A model generated the notes under the pieces. That model worked only from the letters and a program-made list of their open reading frames with translations, was not told where the DNA came from and did no database searches. This document shows, piece by piece, positions 34,145 to 41,501 of a DNA stretch of 59,453 nucleotides. Made by a program: the position numbers and the translations under genes. How positions within the stretch are numbered: the stretch's first letter is position 1; every line of letters begins with the position of its first letter. The DNA is from CAZUZD01 sp964624465 (GTDB lineage: Bacteria; Planctomycetota; Planctomycetia; Isosphaerales; Isosphaeraceae), in NCBI GenBank assembly GCA_964624465.1, contig CAZUZD010000006.1:1-59453 (forward strand), in the 5' to 3' direction.

Positions 34145-35107
34145 ATGAGCCTGGACCATTCGACCCATCGTCGCGGATTCCTGCAGGGTGTCCTGGCCGG
34201 CGGTGCTGCGCTGACGCTGGGCCTGCGCCCGAGCTTCGGCCAGGACGTCACCGGCAAGCCGAGGCCCGGCAAGATCGGCGAGTACAAGATCTCGCTGGCC
34301 GAGTGGTCGCTGCACAAGCGGCTATTTGCCGACCGCGCCAAGACGGCCCAGCTCAACCTGGAATTCCCCCGCATGGCGCGCGAGGAGTTCGGGATCGAGG
34401 GCGTCGAGTACGTCAACCAGTTCTTCAAGGACAAGGTGACCGACTCCGCCTACCTGGCCGACCTCAAGAAGCGGGCCGCGGACCAGGGCGTCACCAACGT
34501 CCTGATCATGATCGACGGCGAGGGCGACCTGAGCGCCCCGGACAAGGCCGCCCGCGCCAAGGCGGTCGAGAACCACAAGAAGTGGGTCGACGCCGCGGCC
34601 GCCCTGGGCTGCCACGCCATCCGCATCAACACCGGCGAGCACTACAGCCCGACCAACGTGGCCGACGCCGCCGAGGGCTGCGGCGCCCTGGCCGCGTACG
34701 GCGCCTCGCACAAGATCGGCGTGATCTGCGAGAACCACGGCGGCCCGTCGAGCAACCCCGACGCGCTGCTGGCCCTGATCAAGGCCGTCAACAACCCGAG
34801 CTTTGGTACGCTGCCCGACTTCGGGAACTTCCCGAACAAGGACCACAAGTACGAGATCGACGTCTACCAGGCCATCGCCCGGCTCATGCCGTACGCCCAG
34901 GGCGTCTCGGCCAAGAGCTACGACTTCAATGCCGATGGCAAGGAGTCCTACCTGGACTTCGCCCGGATCATGAAGATCGTCACCGACGCCGGCTACAAGG
35001 GCTGGGTCGGCATCGAGTACGAGGGCAGCAAGCTCCCGGAGCCCGAGGGCATCCAGGCCACCAAGAAGCTGCTCGTCTCGCTCCGTGGTGCCACCTACGG
35101 CGCCTGA
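34145..35107 (+). CDS. Tat-exported sugar isomerase/epimerase-like TIM barrel
   Basis: A 320-residue TIM-barrel protein with a twin-arginine signal: THRRGFLQGVLAGGAALTLG, Arg9-Arg10, cleavage after about residue 34. It should be folded in the cytosol with its metal and then exported. The mature part resembles xylose isomerase-like enzymes: EFGIEGVEYV near the N-terminus, IRINTGEHY, GVICENHGG (Glu) and GWVGIEYEGS (Glu) in the metal-site order. The region GVSAKSYDFNADG should bear the barrel's His/Asp ligands, but His is replaced by other residues here, so activity is uncertain. GGAGAG before ATG 34145 supports the start. It follows a cytosolic family member by 55 bp. Such Tat-exported members are common in planctomycetes. 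Confidence 0.88.
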   Translation: MSLDHSTHRRGFLQGVLAGGAALTLGLRPSFGQDVTGKPRPGKIGEYKISLAEWSLHKRLFADRAKTAQLNLEFPRMAREEFGIEGVEYVNQFFKDKVTDSAYLADLKKRAADQGVTNVLIMIDGEGDLSAPDKAARAKAVENHKKWVDAAAALGCHAIRINTGEHYSPTNVADAAEGCGALAAYGASHKIGVICENHGGPSSNPDALLALIKAVNNPSFGTLPDFGNFPNKDHKYEIDVYQAIARLMPYAQGVSAKSYDFNADGKESYLDFARIMKIVTDAGYKGWVGIEYEGSKLPEPEGIQATKKLLVSLRGATYGA

Positions 35108-35163
35108 GCCCGTTCCCGACCCGTCCGCGTCGGCCCCCGGGCCGGCGCGGGGGGTGGGTCGGC

Positions 35164-35192
35164 TTGACCGCGATCCGGGCTGGTCGTAAGGT
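35164..35192 (+). promoter_or_regulatory. promoter of the glycan cluster
   Basis: TTGACC (35164-35169), a 17 bp spacer and TAAGGT (35187-35192). Transcription would start near 35199, about 22-31 bp before the two candidate ATGs of the first gene. It is the only clear promoter seen ahead of the cluster 35221-42773. Confidence 0.7.
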
Positions 35193-35220
35193 ACGGCCGC
35201 TGATCAGCCGGCATCGGGGA

Positions 35221-36177
35221 ATGGATTCCATGCGGATCGGCCGGACCCGGATTCTGGTCCTCAATTACAACGGCCGCGAGCTGCTCGGCGAATGCCTGCC
35301 GTCGCTCGTGCGGGCTGCCGCGGACTCGCCGGTGCCCTGCGGCGTCACGGTCATCGACAACGCGTCGACCGACGACTCGCTGGCGGTGCTCGCCCGCGAC
35401 TGGCCCGGCATCGAGGTCCTCAGCGAGCCCAACCGTGGCCTGGCCAGCTTCAATCCCGTGCTGGCCCGGCTCGACGAGCCCGCGGTGCTGCTGCTCAACA
35501 ACGACGTCAAGCTCGAGCCCGATGCCGTCGGGCCGCTGCTGGCGGCGCTGGAAGCCCACCCCGAAGCGCTCTTCGCGGCGCCGCAGTGCTGGACCTTCGA
35601 CGGCCGCGAGTATGAGGGCATGCGCACGCGTGTGCGATCGCGGTTCGGCCTGGTGCAGGGTCGCAGCCGGGTCCCTGGCCACGAGGCCCTGGTGGACCGC
35701 CCCGACCTGACGGCGGCGGCCGGTCCGGTGCTGGCCGTCGATCGCCGCAAGTTCCTGGAGATCGGCGGCTACGACCCGCTGTACTTCCCCGGGCGGATCG
35801 AGGACCTCGACCTCGGCTTCGCCGGCTGGATGGCCGGCTGGCCGGGGGTGTATGTGCCCAATTCGCGGTCGTACCACCGCGGCATGGCCTCGTTCGAGCC
35901 CGCCTTCGGGCGCGGGGGCTCCGACCGGCTGGCCCTGCGAAACAGCCTGCTGTTCGCCTGGAAGAACCTGGCCGGGCTCCGCCTCTGGGGCCACCTGGCC
36001 TGGCTACCCGCGCGCCTGGTTCACTCGCTGCTCCTGGGACGTGGCCAGTTCGCCCGGGCGTTCGTCGAGGCCGTGGCTCTGCGACGGTCGGCGCTGGAGG
36101 CTCGCCGCACGATCGGGGTCGGGGGCGCGGGCTGGATCGGACGCCAGGAGGCGTTCTTCGACCGATTCCGCTGGTAG
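35221..36177 (+). CDS. glycosyltransferase family 2 (rhamnosyltransferase-like)
   Basis: A 318-residue GT-A glycosyltransferase. RILVLNYNGRELLGECLPSL and VTVIDNASTDDSLAVL form the nucleotide-binding start. LLLNNDVKLEPDAV takes the place of the DxD metal site. GGYDPLYFPGRIEDLDLGF carries the acidic ED pair that binds the acceptor and catalytic base. The C-terminal 70 residues have hydrophobic and basic patches (LRLWGHLAWLPARLVHSLLL) that may hold it at the membrane. It resembles GT2 enzymes that add rhamnose or similar sugars to lipid-linked glycans; the actual sugar is unknown. Start ATG 35221 or 35230; GGGGA at 35215-35219 suits 35230 better. It heads the glycan cluster, 66 bp before the next gene. 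Confidence 0.9.
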   Translation: MDSMRIGRTRILVLNYNGRELLGECLPSLVRAAADSPVPCGVTVIDNASTDDSLAVLARDWPGIEVLSEPNRGLASFNPVLARLDEPAVLLLNNDVKLEPDAVGPLLAALEAHPEALFAAPQCWTFDGREYEGMRTRVRSRFGLVQGRSRVPGHEALVDRPDLTAAAGPVLAVDRRKFLEIGGYDPLYFPGRIEDLDLGFAGWMAGWPGVYVPNSRSYHRGMASFEPAFGRGGSDRLALRNSLLFAWKNLAGLRLWGHLAWLPARLVHSLLLGRGQFARAFVEAVALRRSALEARRTIGVGGAGWIGRQEAFFDRFRW

Positions 36178-36243
36178 GCCACGGAACCCAGGTCCTTCGT
36201 CACAGGCTCACCCGTCGGCACGCAGGCGCATGGAGGCGCCGCC

Positions 36244-37296
36244 ATGACACGCCCCCAGGATCGCATCGCCATCGACGCCAGACCCGCCGGCCCCGGGGGA
36301 ATGCCCCTGGCGCAGGCGTGCGTGCTGGGCGAACCGGTGCTGAGGCATCACCTGCGGCTGGCCCGCCAGTGCGGTGCCGGTTCCGTCACGGTGCACGCCG
36401 CGACCGGGCAGGCGGATCGCCTCCTGGATCTGGCCGGGCCGTCCGACCCGACGATCCGCTGGACCGATGTCGCACCCGGACCCGACGCCCTCGTCCTGCG
36501 GACCGACCGCCTCTACGAGCTGCGCTCCCTCCGGCGTGCCGTGCGGCGCGCGGCCGATCCCGACGCGGTCGCCGTCTGGCGGCTCGATGCCCCGGGCGGC
36601 CTGGAGCACGCCGACTCCGAGCTGGTGCGGCGACAATCGTATCAACCACTCGGTCACTACTGGGCGCTGAAGCCCGCCCGCGCCCTGGCCCGCCGGCTGA
36701 GTGCGACCGCCGTCCGGCCGAACCACCTGACGCTGGCGGCCGCGTGCTGCGTCTTCGGTGCTGCGGCCCTGGTGGCCGTTCCCGGTGCCGGGTCTGGACG
36801 CCAGCTCCTGATCGCCGGCTTGCTGGCACTCGGCCTGGTGCTCGACACGGCCGACGGGCATCTGGCCCGGCTCCAGGGCACGGCATCGGCCTTCGGGCGC
36901 TGGCTCGACTCGACCCTGGATGAGGTGGGCGACCACCTGCTGCACGCCGCGATCGGCTGGTCGGCGTTCGTCGCGACGGGTCAACCCGCCTGGCTGCTGC
37001 TGACCACCCTCTACAGCGCCGGCAAGGCCGTGTTCCAGTTCGCCAATGGGCTGGCCGATACCGATCTCGCCCCGAGTCGGCCCCCGGCCGAAGTCCGACC
37101 GCAGCCAGTTCCCGCCCGTCCCCCGTCCGGTCTGCGACGGCTGGTCGAACTGGCGGGACATGCCGATCTCCGATGGCACCTCTGGATCGTGCTGGCCCTG
37201 ATCGGCCAGTTGCCGGTGGCGCTGGTGGCCTACGCCCTCTACTTCCCCGCCCGGTTCGTCGCGGGCACGGTCGGGAAGGCGGTGCGATATGCCTGA
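36244..37296 (+). CDS. CDP-alcohol phosphotransferase fused to a degenerate nucleotidyltransferase-like domain
   Basis: A 350-residue protein. The C-terminal 210 residues are a membrane CDP-alcohol phosphotransferase: DTADGHLARLQGTASAFGRW followed by LDSTLD gives the full DGxxARxxxxxxxxGxxxDxxxD motif, with several hydrophobic helices around it. Such enzymes link an alcohol to a phosphate group using a CDP-alcohol. The N-terminal 120 residues (ACVLGEPVLRHHLRLARQCG, DALVLRTDRLYELRSLRRAV) look like a sugar-phosphate nucleotidyltransferase that has lost the GxGxRL nucleotide loop. This order recalls the bifunctional inositol-1-phosphate cytidylyltransferase/CDP-inositol transferase proteins. GGAGG before ATG 36244 is a strong ribosome site. 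It overlaps the next gene by 8 bp. A phosphodiester or phospholipid head-group step in the cluster is likely; exact substrate unknown. Confidence 0.87.
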   Translation: MTRPQDRIAIDARPAGPGGMPLAQACVLGEPVLRHHLRLARQCGAGSVTVHAATGQADRLLDLAGPSDPTIRWTDVAPGPDALVLRTDRLYELRSLRRAVRRAADPDAVAVWRLDAPGGLEHADSELVRRQSYQPLGHYWALKPARALARRLSATAVRPNHLTLAAACCVFGAAALVAVPGAGSGRQLLIAGLLALGLVLDTADGHLARLQGTASAFGRWLDSTLDEVGDHLLHAAIGWSAFVATGQPAWLLLTTLYSAGKAVFQFANGLADTDLAPSRPPAEVRPQPVPARPPSGLRRLVELAGHADLRWHLWIVLALIGQLPVALVAYALYFPARFVAGTVGKAVRYA

Positions 37297-38107
37297 CATG
37301 ACCCTGACGGCCCTGATCGTGGCGCGGGACGAGGCGGAGCACCTGCCTGGCTGCCTGGCCAGTGTGTCCTGGGCCGACGAGCGGATCGTGGTCGTGGACG
37401 CCGCCAGCCGGGATCGCACCGAGGCCATCGCCCGCGAGGTGGGGGCCCGGGTCCTGGTCCGACCGTTCGACCACTTCGCCGCCCAGCGCAATGCCGGCCT
37501 TGAGCGGGCCCGTTGCGACTGGATCCTCTCGATCGACGCCGACGAGCGCGTGACCCCGGGGCTCCGCGCCGCGATCCGGGAGCGGCTGGCCACAGTCGAG
37601 CACGAGCCGGTCGGCTATCGCATCCCGATCCGCAGCGAGATCCTCGGCCGTCCGTTCCGGTACTCCGGCACGCAACACGATCGCCCCCTCCGACTGTTCC
37701 GCCGCGGCGCCGGCGACTGGGTGGGCGAGGTGCACGAGACAGTGGCCCTGGTTGGCCCGGTCGGTCAGCTCGACGAGCCGCTCACGCACCAGACCCTGCC
37801 CGACATGCAGACGTTCCTGCGGAAGCTGGACCGGTACACGAGCCTGGAGGCCACCCGGCTGCACCGGGAGGGTCGGCAACCGCGCCCGTTTGACCTCACG
37901 CTGCGACCGCTCTGGACGTTCGCCAAGCTCTACGGCCTGAAGCAGGGGTTCCGTGACGGCCGCGAGGGGTTCGCCTTCTGCGCCCTCTCGGCCGTCTCCG
38001 TCGCCGTGCGGCAGTGGAAGCTCCGCGAGCTGACCCGGGCCTCGGGCCGGTCCGCACCCGCACGACGGCTCCGGACCGCCACGGCGGCGATCGGGGGCCA
38101 CCGATGA
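37289..38107 (+). CDS. glycosyltransferase family 2 (WaaE/KdtX-like)
   Basis: A 272-residue GT-A glycosyltransferase. LTALIVARDEAEHLPGCLAS and ERIVVVDAASRDRTEAIARE bind the nucleotide sugar, FAAQRNAGLERA is the conserved middle, and ILSIDADERVTPGL carries the DxD metal site. VGEVHETVALVG and the region to PLWTFAKLYGLKQGFRDGRE match the layout of lipopolysaccharide core glucosyltransferases of the WaaE/KdtX type. Acceptor unknown; likely a lipid-linked core glycan on the inner face of the membrane. ATG 37289 lies inside the end of the previous gene (8 bp overlap) and its stop overlaps the next gene as ATGA, so translation is coupled on both sides. Confidence 0.9.
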   Translation: MPDMTLTALIVARDEAEHLPGCLASVSWADERIVVVDAASRDRTEAIAREVGARVLVRPFDHFAAQRNAGLERARCDWILSIDADERVTPGLRAAIRERLATVEHEPVGYRIPIRSEILGRPFRYSGTQHDRPLRLFRRGAGDWVGEVHETVALVGPVGQLDEPLTHQTLPDMQTFLRKLDRYTSLEATRLHREGRQPRPFDLTLRPLWTFAKLYGLKQGFRDGREGFAFCALSAVSVAVRQWKLRELTRASGRSAPARRLRTATAAIGGHR

Positions 38108-38802
38108 GCCTGGTGCACGAGCGATTCGTGGCCGCACGATTCGACGCCCTGGAGGCTCGCTTCAAGGCCGCCGTCCCGGACAGCGATTTCCGGCTCGCGG
38201 CGGTGGTGCGGGCCCTGGGTGCCGTGGATGGGACGATGCTGCTGGACCTCGGCTGCGGCAAGGGCCGGTTCGCCGGCCGACTGGTGGAGCGTGGCGCCCG
38301 GGTCGTCGGGCTTGATCTCTCGGCGGGCATGCTCGCCCAGGCCAGACTGGCCGACCGCGTGCGTGGCTCGATGCTCCGCCTGCCGTTCGCCACGGCGACC
38401 TTCGACTCGGCCGTCGCGATCGACGTGTTCCAGCATTTGCCGGCCTCCCGCGTCGATCGGGCCCTGGCCGAGATCCGGCGCGTGCTGCGGCCAGGCGGCC
38501 GGCTGGTGATCGTGGACAAGAACGCGCTCGCCCTGGACGACCGGCGGCCGTGGCTTCCCCGGGTGGTCGTGAAGCGGATCGACGAGTGGCGCGGGCGCTG
38601 GATGTACCGGCCCGGCGAGCCCGTCCGCGAGCACTGGTTCCGCCCCGAGGTCCTGCGACGACAGCTCGAACGGCACCTTGTCGGCGTGGGGATCGAATAC
38701 CTGCTCTCGCCGGCCGAGTCCGGCCATCGCCTCTTCGAGAGACATCCCCGGCGGCGGGCCCTTGCCCTCTGGACGGGTCGGGTCGCGGGAGAGTCGTCAT
38801 GA
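38104..38802 (+). CDS. class I SAM-dependent methyltransferase
   Basis: A 232-residue cytosolic methyltransferase. Motif I is MLLDLGCGKGRFAGRL, followed by RVVGLDLSAGMLAQA (motif post I, adenosine-binding acid), FDSAVAIDVFQHLPA (motif II) and VLRPGGRLVIVDKNAL (motif III). These are typical of the Methyltransf_11 group. In this cluster it probably methylates a sugar or head group of the growing glycan, but the substrate is not readable. The start at ATG 38104 overlaps the previous stop (ATGA), and its own stop overlaps the next start at 38799. The C-terminal third (about 150-232) has basic residues and a Trp/Tyr-rich stretch WRGRWMYRPGEPVREHWF. Confidence 0.9.
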   Translation: MSLVHERFVAARFDALEARFKAAVPDSDFRLAAVVRALGAVDGTMLLDLGCGKGRFAGRLVERGARVVGLDLSAGMLAQARLADRVRGSMLRLPFATATFDSAVAIDVFQHLPASRVDRALAEIRRVLRPGGRLVIVDKNALALDDRRPWLPRVVVKRIDEWRGRWMYRPGEPVREHWFRPEVLRRQLERHLVGVGIEYLLSPAESGHRLFERHPRRRALALWTGRVAGESS

Positions 38803-40319
38803 GCGGGGCCCAACGCTCGCAACTCCGCTCGCTCCTGCCCCTGGGCCTCTGGCGGACACCGCCGGGCCTGGCGATACTCCTGCGCCAGGAGGGCTTGCCG
38901 TTTACCGAGCTGCCGGATGATCCGACCGACCCGGCGTGGGAGGTGGGCCGGTTCGTCGTCTATGACGGCAACCAGGTCGCGTCCTCGGTCGTGGCCCGTC
39001 GCCTGCGGTCCGATCAGGTGGCGATCGACGTCCACCGGGCCCGAGCCGGGGATACCGGCGATCCCTTCGCGGACCTGCTGGTGACCCGGGCGGCCTACCG
39101 GAGCTGGACCATCGCGGGGCGGACGGTCACCGAGCGAGTGGCTCCGCTGGCGCGCGGGGTGCTCCGCCGACGCCTGATCGGACGGCTGCGGCGACTGATC
39201 ACCGGGGCGGGCGGGGTCTGGGCCCGGCTGGCGCCGTTCCCGGCCGGCTACCGCTCGGCGTTCGCGTTCCGGGTGGACCTCGACGAGCCGGTGCCCGAGG
39301 ATTATTTCCGGTTCGCCAGGGCGCGCGAGCCGATCGCCGACTGCACCACCCACTTCGTCAGCACCCTCGCCTACGGCCACGACCGGGGCGTGCTCGACGA
39401 CCTGAGGCGGCACGACACCCAGTCGCACGGCCACTACCATGTCGTGGTGGCCGACCCGGACCTCAACCGGCGGAACCTGGCGCGGGCGCGGGCGATCCTG
39501 GAGCGTGAGGGATTCCGCTGCCCGGGCTTCGCGGCGCCCGAGGGCCGGTGGAACCCCGGCCTCGACCGGGCCATCGCGGCCGAGGGGCACGTCTACTCGT
39601 CCGACTTCCAGCTCGGCTACGACGATTTCCCCTTCTTCCCCTGGCGCGATGAGGCGCAGTCGCCGGTGCTCCAGGTGCCGGTGCATCCGATCTGCGAGGG
39701 CATCTGCCTGGAGGGCGGTCTGACCGACCCGGTGCAGATCGCGGAGTACCTGGCCTGGGTCGTCCGGAACCGGATCGCCGCCGGCGAGCCCGCCTTCGTC
39801 TATGGGCATCCCGAGCGTCGGTTGGCCCACCTGCCCGAGATCCCTCGCGAGCTGGCCCGAGTGGTCGACTCCGAGCCTGGCGTCTGGCGCACGACCCTGA
39901 CGGCCTATGCCGATTGGTGGCTCCGCCGCGATCGGCTCCGATGGAATCTGATCGCAGAGCCGGGCGCGGAAGCCTCCGACGGGGCCGGGCTCATGGTTCG
40001 ATTCGAGGGCGAGGCTCCCGACCGCTCGATGGCCTTGCAGGCGTTCCAGGGCGACACGGTCGCGACGGTGCCGTTGCAAGGCGCAGTGACGTCGCTGCCG
40101 CTGGCGGCCCTGGCCTATCGGAGCGTGCCGGTTGCCGACGATCTGCCGGCCTCAATGCCGGCGCACCGACGGCCGTCGATGCGCTCGCTGGCCCGCGCGG
40201 CCCTCGACTGGGAGACGGTCGTCCCGATCGAGGAGCTGCCGACGGGGAGCCTGTCGGCGCAGCTCAAGCGCGGCCTGCGACGGCTGCGCTCCCGACGACG
40301 GGCGGGGGTGGGCTCATGA
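38799..40319 (+). CDS. polysaccharide deacetylase-like protein
   Basis: A 506-residue protein. The central part resembles the NodB-type deacetylase barrel: FAFRVDLDEP (about residue 158; Asp pair of motif 1), DTQSHGHYHVV (about 209; His-x-His in place of the usual HxxxH), FAAPEGRWNPGLDRAI (about 246) and GHVYSSDF (about 266). Such enzymes remove N-acetyl groups from sugars with a divalent metal. The altered histidine spacing leaves activity uncertain. The N-terminal 120 residues and C-terminal 140 residues are not recognised and have no signal or membrane helix, so it seems cytosolic, unlike most deacetylases that act outside. Coupled by ATGA overlaps to the methyltransferase before it and the GT4 after it. 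Confidence 0.75.
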   Translation: MSGAQRSQLRSLLPLGLWRTPPGLAILLRQEGLPFTELPDDPTDPAWEVGRFVVYDGNQVASSVVARRLRSDQVAIDVHRARAGDTGDPFADLLVTRAAYRSWTIAGRTVTERVAPLARGVLRRRLIGRLRRLITGAGGVWARLAPFPAGYRSAFAFRVDLDEPVPEDYFRFARAREPIADCTTHFVSTLAYGHDRGVLDDLRRHDTQSHGHYHVVVADPDLNRRNLARARAILEREGFRCPGFAAPEGRWNPGLDRAIAAEGHVYSSDFQLGYDDFPFFPWRDEAQSPVLQVPVHPICEGICLEGGLTDPVQIAEYLAWVVRNRIAAGEPAFVYGHPERRLAHLPEIPRELARVVDSEPGVWRTTLTAYADWWLRRDRLRWNLIAEPGAEASDGAGLMVRFEGEAPDRSMALQAFQGDTVATVPLQGAVTSLPLAALAYRSVPVADDLPASMPAHRRPSMRSLARAALDWETVVPIEELPTGSLSAQLKRGLRRLRSRRRAGVGS

Positions 40320-41449
40320 GCGCGGGCACGCAAGCCGTGCCGGTCGCGACGGCGAGCGTGCAGCCGGTCCACGAGTGGCTGACGGAGCGATCGAAGGGCC
40401 GTTGCCAGGCCGGGGCCATCCTGCTGCATGCCCCGACGGCGGCCCTGCAGGCGCCGGGGGGCGGCGAGAACCAGCTCGTGCAGACCGGCCGTCACCTGGA
40501 GGCGCTGGGCTGGCCCGTGCGGCTGCTGTCCCCCTGGACCGACCGGGTGGAGCAGGGGGCCGTGCTGCACCTCTTCGGCATGTCGCACGAGGGCCTGGCG
40601 CTGGCCAGGGTCGCGAAGGCCAGGGGCGTGCCGGTCGTCCTGTCGTCGATCTGCTGGTACGAGCCCCGAGCGCTCCTGCGCCTGGCCCCTTCGAACGGCG
40701 CCGGCCTGGTGGCACTCGTCGGCTGGAGCTTGAAGCGGACCTTGCCGCGGTTGCCGAGCTGGCGTCGGGAGCTGCTCCGGCTGACGGATCGGGTTCTGCC
40801 CAACTCGGAGGCCGAGGCCGATCAGCTCCGTCGCCTGTTCGCGATCGATCCGGGCCGGATCTGCGTCGTGTCCAACGGGGTGGAAGCTCGGTTCCGTTCC
40901 GCCGATCCGTCGACGTTCGCGCCGTACCATCCCGGCGAGCCCTTCAGCCTGTTCGTCGGCCGGATCGAGCCGCGCAAGAACCCGCTGGGGCTGATCCGGG
41001 CCGTCCGGACGCTGGGCCACCGCCTGGTGGTCATCGGCGACCCGGTTCCCGGGCATGAGGGCTACGCCGCGGCCTGCCGACGGGCCGGGCAGGGGTTCGT
41101 GACCTGGCTGCCGCGCCTCGATCACGACCATCCCGCTCTGGCCGGGGCCTACGCCGCGGCGCGAGTCTTCGCGCTACCGAGCTGGTTCGAGACGCCGGGG
41201 CTCGCGGCCCTGGAGGCGGCGCTGGCGGGCTGTCCGGTCGTGATCACACCGTTCGGCTGCACCCGCGAGTACTTCGGCGACCGCGTGCAGTACGCCCGGC
41301 CCGACGATCCGCGCGGGATTGCCGCGGCGGTGGCGGCGGCCTGGGACGCGCCCACGGATTCCGAGCTTAGCGCGCGGATCGGTGCCCGCTACCTTTGGGG
41401 CGAAGTGGCCCGGCAGACGGCGGAGGTGTACCACGCGATCACCGCTTGA
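40316..41449 (+). CDS. glycosyltransferase family 4
   Basis: A 377-residue GT-B glycosyltransferase. The C-terminal donor domain shows ICVVSNGVEARF, LFVGRIEPRKNPLGLIRAVR and FALPSWFETPGLAALEAALA, in which ETPGLAALE gives the E-x7-E motif of GT4; GCPVVITPFGCTREYFGD follows. The N-terminal acceptor domain has APGGGENQLVQTGRHLEALG, the typical GT4 glycine-rich loop. Acceptor and sugar unknown. Start ATG 40316 overlaps the previous stop by ATGA. The cluster position suggests transfer onto the same lipid- or polyprenol-linked glycan as the neighbouring enzymes. No membrane segment. Confidence 0.9.
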   Translation: MSAGTQAVPVATASVQPVHEWLTERSKGRCQAGAILLHAPTAALQAPGGGENQLVQTGRHLEALGWPVRLLSPWTDRVEQGAVLHLFGMSHEGLALARVAKARGVPVVLSSICWYEPRALLRLAPSNGAGLVALVGWSLKRTLPRLPSWRRELLRLTDRVLPNSEAEADQLRRLFAIDPGRICVVSNGVEARFRSADPSTFAPYHPGEPFSLFVGRIEPRKNPLGLIRAVRTLGHRLVVIGDPVPGHEGYAAACRRAGQGFVTWLPRLDHDHPALAGAYAAARVFALPSWFETPGLAALEAALAGCPVVITPFGCTREYFGDRVQYARPDDPRGIAAAVAAAWDAPTDSELSARIGARYLWGEVARQTAEVYHAITA

Positions 41450-41501
41450 GGCGGGAAAGCTGGCGTCCCCCCGGTACCGCTACAGCAAGTGGCGGTGGCG
41501 G

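Noticed and set aside
34111..35220. Long N-terminal extension of the GT2 gene back to 34111
   Set aside because: The extension is antisense-like shadow of the Tat-exported isomerase gene on the same strand in another frame; the GT2 domain starts at 35221 or 35230 behind its own promoter.
41319..41501. TTG start at 41319 for the GT9 gene
   Set aside because: It would give a 130-bp overlap with the GT4 gene and an Arg-rich lead without similarity; GTG 41502 or 41382 are more plausible.
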